Notes: generated by a model not told the origin, from the letters alone. A stretch of 63,813 nucleotides of DNA from Siccirubricoccus soli (GCF_024178315.1 NZ_JAMZIK010000101.1:1-63813), one strand, 5' to 3'. Shown: positions 16,890 through 25,817, numbered from the stretch's first letter. Translations and numbers: made by a program.

Positions 16890-18554
16890 TCACCTGACGG
16901 CCCCCGCGAACCCCGGCGCCTTCTTCAGCGCATCCGTCGTATCGAAGTCCCGCAGCACGGCGTCGTCGGCCATTTCCACCTCCGCCACCCGGTCGGCATG
17001 CTTGCCCACCAGGTGCCGCGCCCCGACATCGCCGGTGATGCTCATCATCTCCGGCAGGAATTCCCGCGCCCAGAGCATCGGGTTGCCCTGCTTGCCGCGG
17101 AAGGTCGGCATGACGATGGCGCGGCCCTCCTCCGGGTCGAAGGCCGCCAGCAGCCGGTCGATCATCGGCCCCGCCACCAGCGGCATGTCGCCGAGGCAGA
17201 TGACGACGCCCTCCACCTCCTTCGGCAGCGCAGCCAGCCCGGCCTTCAGGCTGGCGGAGAGCCCTTCGGCGTAATCCTCGGCATGGGCGAAGATGACGCC
17301 ACGGCCGGTCAGCGCCTCCTCCACCCGCTCCCGCTCATAGCCCGTCACCACCACCACCGGCCGGGCGCGGGAGGCAAGGACATTGTCCACCACCCTCGTC
17401 ACCATCGGCACGCCGGTGTCGTCGGTGACCAGCAGCTTGTTCAGCGGCGCCATGCGCCGGCTGCGCCCGGCCGCCAGCACCAGCGCCGCCACTTGCCGGC
17501 CGCGCCGCGGCGCCACCGCCGGGGCAGGGGCGTTCGCCGCCTCGGCCCGGGGCAGGGGCCGCACCTCGATCTCCTTCAGCAGCCCGCCGACGCCCATCCC
17601 CATCACGTCCCGCGCCGTCACCGCAAGCCCCGCGAAGATCCGCTGCAGCACCCAGTCGATGCCGTTCAGCTTGGGCGATTTGGCGCAGCCCGGCAGCACC
17701 AGCGCCGGGATGTCGTCGATATGCCCGAGGCAGATGAGGTTGCCCGGATCCACCGGCATGCCGAAATGGTCGATGGCCCCGCCGGCGCGGACGATGGCGG
17801 CCGGCCCCACATCCCGCCGGTCCACCACGGCGGAGGCGCCGGCGATCAGCAGCACCTGCGCCCCCTGGCGGCGCAGCCGGTTCAGGGCATCGGCAATCGC
17901 CGGCGTCTCGTGCCGCACCCGCTCGGCCGGCAGCAGCGTGCCGCAGAGGGCTTCCACCCGCCCCCGCGTCACCTCCACCGCGCCTTCCATGACGCTTTCC
18001 TTCACGCCCGGCAGCTCGGTCAGCACCAGCCCGACCTTCAGCGGGCGGAAGGGACGCACCGCCAGCACCGGCCCGCCCAGCTGCCCCGCCTGGCGCGCCT
18101 GCGCCTCCGCCACCTGCAGCACGGCGCCGGGAACGGCGAAGGGGATGACCTTGATGGTCGCCACCATCTCCTTCGCCGCCACCGGCACGTAATTGGCCAG
18201 GGTGGCGATGGTCAGGCTTTCATCCAGCGCATTGATCCGGTCGATGGCCGCCGGGTTCACCACCAGCAGGCCCGCGGCATCGGCCATCAGGTTCACCCGC
18301 CCGGTGGACGCCCGGCTGCGCGCCAGCAGCGGCCCCATCAGCGCATTGGCCAGGCGGTCAGCGGCCTCGTCCTCCGGCACGTCGCCCGGCTCCAGCCGCG
18401 CGGCGATGATGCTGCCATGGCCGCCGGCCTGCAGCGCCGCAATCGCCGCCTCGTCCAGCACCGTGCCCTTCTTGAGCACCTTGCCGGTCATTCGCACGGT
18501 ATGCGCCAGCACGGCGCCACGCGCCTCCGCCAGCGGGGTAGGACCGAAGATCAT
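16890..18554 (-). CDS. molybdopterin-binding / MocA-like nucleotidyltransferase fusion
   Basis: 554-aa two-domain protein for molybdenum cofactor handling. Residues 1 to about 345 resemble the MoaB/MoeA molybdopterin-binding family (QVLLIAGASAVVDRRDVGPAAIVRAGG, GHIDDIPALVLPGCAKSPKLNGIDW). After an Ala/Pro linker, residues about 360-554 are a MobA/MocA-type GT-A domain with VAALVLAAGRSRRM, CLGDMPLV and GNPMLW. MocA cytidylylates Mo-cofactor to the MCD form used by XDH/CODH-class enzymes. It overlaps the XdhC-like gene by 4 bases and ends the Cox-accessory operon. This fused form is known in alphaproteobacteria. Confidence 0.88.
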   Translation of the reverse strand: MIFGPTPLAEARGAVLAHTVRMTGKVLKKGTVLDEAAIAALQAGGHGSIIAARLEPGDVPEDEAADRLANALMGPLLARSRASTGRVNLMADAAGLLVVNPAAIDRINALDESLTIATLANYVPVAAKEMVATIKVIPFAVPGAVLQVAEAQARQAGQLGGPVLAVRPFRPLKVGLVLTELPGVKESVMEGAVEVTRGRVEALCGTLLPAERVRHETPAIADALNRLRRQGAQVLLIAGASAVVDRRDVGPAAIVRAGGAIDHFGMPVDPGNLICLGHIDDIPALVLPGCAKSPKLNGIDWVLQRIFAGLAVTARDVMGMGVGGLLKEIEVRPLPRAEAANAPAPAVAPRRGRQVAALVLAAGRSRRMAPLNKLLVTDDTGVPMVTRVVDNVLASRARPVVVVTGYERERVEEALTGRGVIFAHAEDYAEGLSASLKAGLAALPKEVEGVVICLGDMPLVAGPMIDRLLAAFDPEEGRAIVMPTFRGKQGNPMLWAREFLPEMMSITGDVGARHLVGKHADRVAEVEMADDAVLRDFDTTDALKKAPGFAGAVR

Positions 18555-19261
18555 GCCGCTGCCGCTGCCGGCGCCCGCCGGCCAAGCGCGGCGCCGCGCC
18601 GCACTGCCACGATCTCCGCCATGATGGAGAGCGCGATCTCCGGCGCCGTCACCGCCTCGATGTTCAGCCCGACCGGCGCATGGATGCGGGCGATGGAGTC
18701 GGCCGAATGCCCCATCTCCGTCAGACGCGCCACGCGCTTCGCATGGGTCCGCCGGCTGCCCAGCGCGCCGATATAGAAGCAGTCGGATTTCAGCGCGGCG
18801 TCCAGCCCGGGATCGTCCAGCTTCGGGTCATGCGTCAGCGTCACCACCGCCGTCCGGGCATCCGGCGCCAGCGCGGCCACCGCATCGTCGGTCCATTCAT
18901 GGATCAGGGTGATGCCCGGGAAGCGCTCGGCGGTCGCCCAGGCACGGCGGGGATCCACCACCGTCACCGCATAGCCCGCCGCCTGGGCGATCGGCACCAG
19001 CGCCTGGGCGATATGCACCGCGCCGACGATGACGATGCGCAGCGGCGGGTTGTGCGGATGGATGAACCAGGCCTCGCCATCCAGGGTCAGGTTGCCCGCC
19101 GCATCCTCCTGCAGCGCCTGCGCCGCCGCCTCCGCGAGCGCCGCCGGCACGGCGCTGTCCGGCCACAGCAATTGATGCCCGTCGGAGAGCCGCGTCAGCA
19201 GCGCCACCGGCCGCTTCTTCGCCTGCGCCTCCTGCAGCGCGGCGAGCAATTCGGGCGTCAC
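18551..19261 (-). CDS. XdhC family protein, C-terminal Rossmann half
   Basis: 236-aa protein corresponding to the C-terminal Rossmann domain of XdhC/CoxI (RIVIVGAVHIAQALVPIAQAAGY near residue 75, VDPRRAWA, VTLTHDPKLDDPGL, YIGALGSRRTHAKR, IHAPVGLNIEA, PEIALSIMAEIVAVR). XdhC proteins bind Mo-cofactor, protect it during sulfuration and hand it to the apoenzyme. The N-terminal half is a separate gene upstream, with ATGA overlap. The classical GGGH dinucleotide motif reads VGAVH here, a mild change. Confidence 0.88.
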   Translation of the reverse strand: MTPELLAALQEAQAKKRPVALLTRLSDGHQLLWPDSAVPAALAEAAAQALQEDAAGNLTLDGEAWFIHPHNPPLRIVIVGAVHIAQALVPIAQAAGYAVTVVDPRRAWATAERFPGITLIHEWTDDAVAALAPDARTAVVTLTHDPKLDDPGLDAALKSDCFYIGALGSRRTHAKRVARLTEMGHSADSIARIHAPVGLNIEAVTAPEIALSIMAEIVAVRRGAALGRRAPAAAAA

Positions 19262-19578
19262 GCGAGCTTCTCCACGAAGACCTTCAGCTTGCCGCCGCAG
19301 GCGAGGCCCACTTCCCAGGCCCGCTCGTCGGAGATGCCGAAATCCAGGAGCTGCGGCGTCCCGCTGGCCATGGTCTGCTTCGCCGCATCCGCCACCGCCC
19401 CCTCGATGCAGCCGCCGGAGACGCTGCCCGCCAGCTTGCCGGAAGCGCTCACCGCCAGCCGCGACCCGGCCGGGCGAGGGGAGGAGCCCCAGGTCTCCAC
19501 CACCGTCGCGATTGCCACATTCTCCCCGGCGGCCCGCCAGCCCGCGGCGGTCGCCAGGACATCTTCGGAATCGCTCAT
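19258..19578 (-). CDS. XdhC family protein, N-terminal (CoxI-type) half
   Basis: 106-aa protein equal to the small N-terminal XdhC/CoxI domain. It has VETWGSSPRPAGSRLAV, then GSVSGGCIEGAVADAA with the conserved cysteine, and DFGISDERAWEVGLACGG at the end. Overlapping ATGA junctions on both sides join it to the CoxE gene and to the C-terminal half, so the two XdhC halves are probably made at equal levels and act together. Confidence 0.88.
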   Translation of the reverse strand: MSDSEDVLATAAGWRAAGENVAIATVVETWGSSPRPAGSRLAVSASGKLAGSVSGGCIEGAVADAAKQTMASGTPQLLDFGISDERAWEVGLACGGKLKVFVEKLA

Positions 19579-20801
19579 GCGGCCATCCTCCTCGGCTGCG
19601 GGGGGGCGCCGCTCAGCGTCGCCACCAGCTCCCGCAAGCTTGCCAGATTATGCACCGGGCGGAACTCGTCCACATGGGGCAACATCGCCCGGATGCCCTG
19701 GGATCTGGGTTCGAAGCCGGAAAACCGCAACAGCGGGTTCAGCCAGATCAACCGGCGGCAGGAACGGCGCAGCCGGTCCGTCGCCTCCGCCAGCCCCTTC
19801 GCCCCCTCCCGGTCCAGCCCATCGGTGATCAGCAGCACCACCGCGCCCTGGCCCAGCACCCGGCGGGACCATTGCCGGTTGAACAGCTCCAGGCTCTCGC
19901 CGATTCGCGTCCCGCCGGACCAGTCAGGCACGATGTGGCTCACCATCTCGAAGGCCACCTCGGCATCCCGCGCCCGCAACTGCCGCGTCACATTGGTCAG
20001 CCGCGTGCCGAAGAGGAAGGAATGCACCCGGTCGCGCTCATTGGTGACGGCGTGCAGGAAATGCAGCAGCACCTGCGCATAGCGCGCCATGCTGCCGGAG
20101 ATGTCGCAGAGCGCGACGAGGGGCGGCGGCCGCTCCACCCGGCGCCGTCGCTCCAGCGTCAGCATCTCGCCCCCCTGGCGCAGGCTGGCGCGGATGGTGG
20201 CCCGCAGATCGATGCTCGGCCCCTGCGGATCCGGCCGGAAGCGCCGCGTCGGCCGCGCATCCAGCGGCAGCACCAGCTTGCGGATCTCGGCCTTGGCGGC
20301 GGCGATCTCGGCCGCCGACATCGCCTCGAAATCCATGGCCTGCAAGCGCTCCCGCTCGCTGACCGTCATCGTCATCTCGACCGGCGGCCGCTCCTCCGGC
20401 GGCTCGGCGGGCGGGTTCGGCCGCTGCTGCGGCGCCAGCGCCTCGGCAATCCGCCGGCTGGCCGGCGGCGGCTTCGCCGGGTCCTTGGCGCCCTCCATCA
20501 GCGCCATGGCCGCAGCGTTCCTGCCACCCTCCGGATCGCGCCAGAACAGCAGGAAGGCCTGGTCGAACACCTCGAAATGCTCGCGCCGATGCACCATCAC
20601 GCCGCGCAGCGCCGCATGCACCTGCCGCCGGTCGCCGATATCGACCAGCGCCAGCGCCGCCATGGCCGCCAGCCCCTCCGCCGGCCCCACCGGCACCCCG
20701 GCCCGCCGCAACAGCCGCCCAAACGCCAGCACATTCGCGGCCAAAGCCCGCCCCGGCTCCGGCACCGAAACCAGCCCGGCCATGGCCGCGAAATCGTTCA
20801 T
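19575..20801 (-). CDS. VWA domain-containing CoxE-like protein
   Basis: 408-aa protein; the start MNDFAAMAG at 20801 has only a weak ribosome site. The C-terminal half is a von Willebrand A domain with the MIDAS loop CDISGSMARYAQ, a threonine in SGGTRIGESL and the second aspartate in LLITDGLDREG. CoxE partners the MoxR-type AAA+ ATPase CoxD to mature the [CuSMoO2] or Mo site of form I CO dehydrogenase and related hydroxylases. Its partner gene lies just upstream but is separated by a 200-base palindromic mosaic, so the two may be in separate transcripts. Confidence 0.87.
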   Translation of the reverse strand: MNDFAAMAGLVSVPEPGRALAANVLAFGRLLRRAGVPVGPAEGLAAMAALALVDIGDRRQVHAALRGVMVHRREHFEVFDQAFLLFWRDPEGGRNAAAMALMEGAKDPAKPPPASRRIAEALAPQQRPNPPAEPPEERPPVEMTMTVSERERLQAMDFEAMSAAEIAAAKAEIRKLVLPLDARPTRRFRPDPQGPSIDLRATIRASLRQGGEMLTLERRRRVERPPPLVALCDISGSMARYAQVLLHFLHAVTNERDRVHSFLFGTRLTNVTRQLRARDAEVAFEMVSHIVPDWSGGTRIGESLELFNRQWSRRVLGQGAVVLLITDGLDREGAKGLAEATDRLRRSCRRLIWLNPLLRFSGFEPRSQGIRAMLPHVDEFRPVHNLASLRELVATLSGAPPQPRRMAA

Positions 20802-20810
20802 GCGTCGGGA

Positions 20811-21000
20811 TTGCCGCAGGGGGACGCTGTCCCCCTGCACCCCCTGCCAAGGGCCGAAGGGCCCTTGGAACCCATGAGTTTATCGACACCCAGGGGGCCC
20901 CCGATGGAGGCACCCTGGGTGTCGATTGAACTAATACCGGGGTCCGGGGACCGGTCCGGTCCCCGGCGGGGGGGCGGGGGGCAGAGCCCCCCGCGGACCA
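20811..21000. repeat. GC-rich palindromic mosaic, copy 4
   Basis: Lies behind the 3' end of the MoxR-type gene. It has GGGGGGCTCTGCCCCCC next to the stop, the core CCGGGGACCGGTCCGGTCCCCGG (about 20941-20966), a long ATCGACACCC/GGGTGTCGAT stem (about 20882-20928), CCAAGGG/CCCTTGG (about 20847-20868) and CAGGGGGAC/GTCCCCCTG (20817-20839). It splits an otherwise conserved coxD-coxE pair. Confidence 0.7.
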
Positions 21001-21015
21001 CCCGACCCATGCCGA

Positions 21016-21915
21016 TCACGCCGCCGTGGCCTGCTTCGTCTCGGCGACGAGGCGGGCGGCTTCGGCGCCGCGCAGCTTGGCGATGTCGTCCTGGTATTTG
21101 AGGAGCACGCCGAGGGTCTCGTCCACCGCGGCCGGTTCCAGTTCGCGGGCGTCGAGGGCCGTGAGGGCGGCGGCCCAGTCGATGGTCTCGGCCACGCCCG
21201 GCAGCTTGAAGTAGTCCCCGCCGCGCAGCTTCTGCACGAAGGCGACGACCTGGGCGGAGAGGGCTTCCGGCACCTGCGGCGCGCGGATGGCAAGGATGGC
21301 GTGTTCCCGTGCCGCGTCCGGGTAGTCCACCCAATGATAGAGGCAGCGCCGGCGAATCGCGTCATGCACCTCCCGCGTGCGGTTGGAGGTGATGATGACG
21401 ATGGGCGGCGTCGCCGCCCGGATGGTGCCGAGTTCCGGGACGGAGAGCTGGAAATCGGCCAGCACCTCGAGCAGGAAGGCCTCGAAGGGCTCGTCGGCGC
21501 GGTCCAGCTCGTCGATCAGCAGCACGGCAGGGTCGCCGGTCAGCGCCTGCAGCAGCGGCCGCTCCTGCAGGAAGGAACGGTCATAGATGCCGCGTTCCAG
21601 CGCCGCGCGGTCCGCCGCCTCGCCGCTCGCCTCCGCCAGGCGGATGGCCATGAGCTGCTTGGCATGGTTCCACTCATAGGCCGCGGCGGAGAGGTCGAGC
21701 CCGTCATAGCATTGCAGCCGCACCAGCCGGCGCGGCAACTCCTTGGCCAGCACCTTGGCGACCTCGGTCTTGCCGGTGCCCGGCTCGCCCTCGAGGAAGA
21801 GCGGCCGGTTCATCTTCAGGGCAAGGTGCACCGTGGTGGCCAGCGCCCGGTCGGCGACATAGCCGCCGGCTGCCAGCAGGCGCTGGGTTGCTTCGACGCT
21901 GTCCGGCAGGCTCAC
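21016..21915 (-). CDS. MoxR-family AAA+ ATPase, CoxD-like
   Basis: 299-aa AAA+ ATPase. The GTG start at 21915 overlaps the CoxG-like stop (GTGA). Walker A is GEPGTGKTEVAK near residues 42-53, Walker B LLIDELDRADEPFEAF near 118-133, sensor 1 VIITSNRTREV, and an arginine-rich RRRCLYHWVDYP region. MoxR proteins act as metal-insertion or unfolding chaperones with VWA partners, here the CoxE-like protein. An N-terminal start further upstream would run through the CoxG gene and is unlikely. Confidence 0.9.
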   Translation of the reverse strand: MSLPDSVEATQRLLAAGGYVADRALATTVHLALKMNRPLFLEGEPGTGKTEVAKVLAKELPRRLVRLQCYDGLDLSAAAYEWNHAKQLMAIRLAEASGEAADRAALERGIYDRSFLQERPLLQALTGDPAVLLIDELDRADEPFEAFLLEVLADFQLSVPELGTIRAATPPIVIITSNRTREVHDAIRRRCLYHWVDYPDAAREHAILAIRAPQVPEALSAQVVAFVQKLRGGDYFKLPGVAETIDWAAALTALDARELEPAAVDETLGVLLKYQDDIAKLRGAEAARLVAETKQATAA

Positions 21916-22787
21916 AGGAACATCAGCGCCAGGATGACCAGCAGGATGAGGCTGCCGCCCCAGAATTGCAGCGGCAGGCCGAAGGGCTCGATATGCAGCA
22001 GCAGCCGCATCGGCGTCAGCGCCTCCGGCGCCACCGGCCGCGGGTTGGGCCGGTAGACCGGCTTGCCGCCGCCCGCGCTCGGGCCTTCCGCGCCATGCTG
22101 GGTGAGGGGGCCGGGGGCGCCGGCATCGTCCAGGTATTCCGTATCCGTCCCGGCCGCCACGCCGCCATGCCGGGCGGCCTCCACCCGGGCGCTGGTCGCC
22201 GCGGCATTGGCCGGGCTGCGGGTGGCCGCCATGCCGGCGGCGTTGGCGGCATCCTCCGGCGCCGAGCGCGGCGTCTCGGTCACGCCCACGTCCGCCCGCG
22301 CGGGCGCAGCGGTGGTCGCGCCCATCGCCTCGGCGGTGGTCGGCACCGGCGTCAGATTCGCAGCGAAGCGGTCGAAGAACTGGTCCGCCATCTGCTTCGC
22401 CGTGCTGTCGATCAGCCGGGCGCCGAGCTGCGCCATCTTGCCGCCGACCTGCGCCTTCACCTGGTATTTCAGCAGGGTCTCGCTGGCGGAGAGTTCCTCG
22501 AGCGCCACATCGGCGCCGCCCTTGGCGAAGCCCATGGCGCCGCCATTGCCCTCGCCGGTGATGGTGTAGCTCTCCGGCGGGTTGATGTTCTCCAGCTTCA
22601 CCTTGCCGCCGAATTTGGCCGCCATCGGGCCGAGCTTCACCGCCACGCGCGCCTGGAACTGATCCTCGGCGGTGCGCTCGACGGATTCGCAGCCGGGGAT
22701 GGCGGCGCGCAGCGCCTCGGGGTCGTTGAGGGCTTCCCAGACTTGCTGGCGCGGCGCGGGGATGCGCCGCTCGCCGGTCATTTCCAT
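21912..22787 (-). CDS. CoxG-like SRPBCC protein with C-terminal membrane anchor
   Basis: 291-aa protein. Residues 1-150 are a START/SRPBCC domain of the CO dehydrogenase subunit G family (MTGERRIPAPRQQVWEALND, AAIPGCESVER, GAMGFAKGGADVAL, VKAQVGGKMAQLGARLIDSTAKQMADQFF). About 110 residues of Ala-rich linker follow, then one hydrophobic helix near 272-290 ending the protein. CoxG anchors CO dehydrogenase to the membrane and to the quinone pool. First gene of the maturation cluster. Structural CoxL/M/S genes are not in the window. Confidence 0.88.
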   Translation of the reverse strand: MEMTGERRIPAPRQQVWEALNDPEALRAAIPGCESVERTAEDQFQARVAVKLGPMAAKFGGKVKLENINPPESYTITGEGNGGAMGFAKGGADVALEELSASETLLKYQVKAQVGGKMAQLGARLIDSTAKQMADQFFDRFAANLTPVPTTAEAMGATTAAPARADVGVTETPRSAPEDAANAAGMAATRSPANAAATSARVEAARHGGVAAGTDTEYLDDAGAPGPLTQHGAEGPSAGGGKPVYRPNPRPVAPEALTPMRLLLHIEPFGLPLQFWGGSLILLVILALMFL

Positions 22788-22901
22788 GCTCTGCTCCCGC
22801 GTTTGGCCCGGACCTTAAGCGCCGGGCCCCGGGAGGAAAACCCCCGGGACCGGCAACCGGTTTTGCTTGCGCCGGGCCTCCGGGCGGGAGATTTGGGGCG
22901 C

Positions 22902-24293
22902 ATGCCCGGGAATCTCCACCGCCTGGCCCTGCCGGCGGCATCGCTTCTGCTTGTCCCCATGCCGGCGCTGGCGGCGCCGGAGCAGCTCGTCGGCCTTGTC
23001 TGGGGTCTGCCCTTTGCCGGGCTGCTGCTCTCCATCGCGCTGTTTCCCTTGCTGGCGGACCGGATCTGGCACCGGCGGATGGGGGTGATCGCGGCGCTCT
23101 GGGGGCTGTCCCTGCTGCTGCCCTGGGCGGCGCGCTTCGGCGCGGGCGCCGCCTTCCACTTGGCCTGGCATGCCATCCTGCTGGAATACCTGCCTTTCGT
23201 CGCCCTGATCTTCGCCCTGTTCACGGTTGGCGGCGGCATCGTGGTGCAGGGCGGGCCCTGGGGCCAGCCGGCAGGGAATACGCTGCTGCTGGCCATCGGC
23301 ACCGTGCTCGCGAGCGTGATGGGCACCACCGGCGCCGCCATGGTGCTGATCCACCCGCTGCTGCGCGCCAATGCGCACCGGACGCGCAAGGTTCACCTGG
23401 CGGTCTTCTTCATCCTGCTGGTCGGCAATGTCGGCGGCAGCCTGACGCCGCTCGGCGACCCGCCGCTCTTCCTCGGCTTCCTGCGCGGCGTGCCGTTCTT
23501 CTGGCCGACCCTGCATCTGCTGGCGCCGATGGCGGTGGTGGCGGGGGTGCTGCTCCTCGTCTTCTTCCTGCTGGATTCCTGGCTGGCGCGGCGGGACCCG
23601 CCGCCGCCGGAGCCGCGGCCGCTCCGCCTGCGGGGCGGGGCCAACATCGCCCTGCTCGGCCTGGTGGTCCTCGCCGTGCTCATGCAGGGCGTCTGGCAGC
23701 CGGGCGAGGTGGCGCTGGCCGGCACGCCGATCGGCGGGGAGCGGCTGGCGGGGATGGCGCTGATGCTCGGCATCGGCCTGCTCTCGCTGCGCCTGACGCC
23801 GCGCGCCGCCCGGGAGGCCAATATGTTCTCCTGGGCCCCCTTCGCGGAGGTGGCGAAGCTCTTCGCCGCCATCTTCATCTGCATGGGGCCGATGGTCGCC
23901 ATCCTGCAGGCGGGGGAGGCCGGGCCGCTGGGCGGCGTGCTGGCGCTGGCCACCGGGCCGGACGGGGCGCCCTTGCCCGCCGCCTATTTCTGGCTGACGG
24001 GCGGGCTCTCCGCCTTCCTCGACAACGCCCCGACCTATGTCGTGTTCTTCGAGCTGGCGGGCGGCGACCCGGCGCGGATGACCGGCGAGCTGGCGCGGGT
24101 GCTGCTGGCGATCTCCTGCGGCGCGGTCTTCATGGGGGCGCTCACCTATATCGGCAATGCGCCGAATTTCATGGTGCGGGCCATCGCCTCCCGCCGCGGC
24201 GTGCATATGCCGGGCTTCCTCGGCTTCATGGTCTGGAGCCTGGCGCTGATGCTGCCGCCCCTCGCTCTCGTGACCTGGCTGTTCTTCCTGTAG
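22902..24293 (+). CDS. sodium:proton antiporter, NhaD/CitMHS-type, copy 1
   Basis: 463-aa polytopic inner-membrane carrier of the ion-transporter superfamily, start ATG 22902. About 11-12 hydrophobic helices follow a signal-like N-terminus. Landmarks are WGLPFAGLLLSIALFPL, VMGTTGAAMVLIHPLLRAN, the loop GNVGGSLTPLGDPPLFLGFLRG, LTGGLSAFLDNAPTYVVFF and the C-terminal GALTYIGNAPNFMV. Those paired G-DPP and DNAPT re-entrant motifs are typical of NhaD-like Na+/H+ antiporters and relatives that carry citrate. Its stop is 29 bases before a close paralog in tandem. Transport substrate is uncertain. Confidence 0.85.
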   Translation: MPGNLHRLALPAASLLLVPMPALAAPEQLVGLVWGLPFAGLLLSIALFPLLADRIWHRRMGVIAALWGLSLLLPWAARFGAGAAFHLAWHAILLEYLPFVALIFALFTVGGGIVVQGGPWGQPAGNTLLLAIGTVLASVMGTTGAAMVLIHPLLRANAHRTRKVHLAVFFILLVGNVGGSLTPLGDPPLFLGFLRGVPFFWPTLHLLAPMAVVAGVLLLVFFLLDSWLARRDPPPPEPRPLRLRGGANIALLGLVVLAVLMQGVWQPGEVALAGTPIGGERLAGMALMLGIGLLSLRLTPRAAREANMFSWAPFAEVAKLFAAIFICMGPMVAILQAGEAGPLGGVLALATGPDGAPLPAAYFWLTGGLSAFLDNAPTYVVFFELAGGDPARMTGELARVLLAISCGAVFMGALTYIGNAPNFMVRAIASRRGVHMPGFLGFMVWSLALMLPPLALVTWLFFL

Positions 24294-24322
24294 AGCGGGC
24301 GAAACGGCCGGGGGGCGGGGCG

Positions 24323-25708
24323 TTGCGGGGAATCGTCGCGGGGTTGGTCCTGCTGCCGGGTCCGGCGGCGGCAGCGGTGGTGGAGGGGGCCTCGCTCGGC
24401 CTCGGCTGGGGCCTGCCCTTTGCCGGGCTGCTGCTCTCCATCGCCCTGATGCCGCTGCTGGCGGGGCGGCTCTGGCATCATCACTATGGCAAGATCGCCG
24501 CCCTCTGGGTCCTGGCGCTCGCCCTGCCCTTCGCCATGGCCTTCGGGCCGGGGCCCATGATCGGCCTCTTCCGCCATGTGCTGGTGCAGGATTACCTGCC
24601 CTTCATCGCCCTGCTGCTGGCGCTCTACACCACCGGCGGCGGCGTGCTGCTGCGCGGCCGGCTGGTCGGCACGCCGGCGGCGAACACCGCGCTGCTGGCC
24701 GCCGGCACCGCCATTGCCAGCCTGATGGGCACCACCGGCGCCGCCATGCTGCTGATCCGGCCGCTGCTGCGGGCCAATGCCTTCCGTCGGCGCAAGACCC
24801 ACAGCTTCGTCTTCTTCATCTTCCTGGTCGCCAATATCGGCGGCGGGCTGACGCCGCTGGGGGACCCGCCGCTCTATCTCGGCTTCCTCAAGGGGGTCGG
24901 CTTCTTCTGGACGGCCAGCCACCTGTTCGCCGAGGTGCTGTTCTGCGCCCTGCTGCTGCTCGCCGCCTATTGGGCGCTGGATAGCTGGGCCTGGGCGCGG
25001 GAGCGGCCGGTGCCGCCCGAGGCCCCGCCCGGGCGGCTGGGGGTGGAGGGCAAGGTGAACCTCGCCCTGATCGGCGGCATCGTCGCGCTGGTGCTGCTGC
25101 AGGGGCTCTGGCAGCCGGGGGAGGTGGCGCTGCTCGGCGAGCGGATCGGCCTTGAGCGGCTGCTGGCCATGGCCGGCTTCCTCGGCATCACCGCCCTTTC
25201 CCTGGCGCTGACGCCGAGGGCGTTACGAGAGGCCAACAGCTTCGCCTGGGGCGCGATGGCGGAGGTGGCGAAGCTCTTCGCCGCCATCTTCCTCTGCATG
25301 GCGCCGGTGCTGGAGATTCTGAAGGCCGGTCCGGCGGGCGCCGCCGCCGGCCTGGTCGCGCTTACCTCCGATGCCGCCGAGGCGCCGGTCCCCTGGGTGT
25401 ATTTCTGGCTGACCGGGGGGCTCTCCTCTTTCCTCGATAATGCACCAACTTACCTGGTGTTCTTCAACCTAGCTGGCGGCAATGCGGTCCATCTCATGGG
25501 GGAGGGGGCGCTGGTGCTGGCGGCAATCTCCTGCGGTGCGGTCTTTATGGGCGCCAACAGCTATATCGGCAACGCGCCTAATTTCATGGTGAAAGCCATC
25601 GCCGAGGAAAGCGGCGTCCGGATGCCGAGCTTCTTCGGCTACTGCGCCTGGGCGGCGGCGGTGCTGCTGCCGCTCTTCCTGCTGGTCACCTTCGTCTTCT
25701 TCCGCTGA
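24323..25708 (+). CDS. sodium:proton antiporter, NhaD/CitMHS-type, copy 2
   Basis: 461-aa paralog of the previous gene with the same motifs in the same order (WGLPFAGLLLSIALMPL, LMGTTGAAMLLIRPLLRAN, ANIGGGLTPLGDPPLYLGFLKG, LTGGLSSFLDNAPTYLVFF, ANSYIGNAPNFMV), so the pair is a tandem duplication. The start appears to be TTG at 24323 behind a GGGGCGGGG stretch; no better ATG or GTG is placed well. The two differ most in the loop after helix 6 and in the region before GEVALLGE. Different ion or pH ranges are possible. Confidence 0.85.
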   Translation: MRGIVAGLVLLPGPAAAAVVEGASLGLGWGLPFAGLLLSIALMPLLAGRLWHHHYGKIAALWVLALALPFAMAFGPGPMIGLFRHVLVQDYLPFIALLLALYTTGGGVLLRGRLVGTPAANTALLAAGTAIASLMGTTGAAMLLIRPLLRANAFRRRKTHSFVFFIFLVANIGGGLTPLGDPPLYLGFLKGVGFFWTASHLFAEVLFCALLLLAAYWALDSWAWARERPVPPEAPPGRLGVEGKVNLALIGGIVALVLLQGLWQPGEVALLGERIGLERLLAMAGFLGITALSLALTPRALREANSFAWGAMAEVAKLFAAIFLCMAPVLEILKAGPAGAAAGLVALTSDAAEAPVPWVYFWLTGGLSSFLDNAPTYLVFFNLAGGNAVHLMGEGALVLAAISCGAVFMGANSYIGNAPNFMVKAIAEESGVRMPSFFGYCAWAAAVLLPLFLLVTFVFFR

Positions 25709-25817
25709 GGCAGGGGCGGGCGGCAATCCGTCCCGGCTATCGCCATCTTCCCGCCTCGGGAATTGACAGCGCCCGCATCCCGCCGCCTTCTGCCGCCACG
25801 CGAGAAGGAGACCTTCC

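Noticed and set aside
21888-22901. N-terminal extension of the first antiporter frame
   Set aside because: Antisense to the CoxG-like gene; the antiporter begins with hydrophobic helices after the ATG at 22902.
24291-24296. TAGAGC at the end of the first antiporter as another repeat remnant
   Set aside because: Six bases that include the stop codon; nothing else of the element follows.
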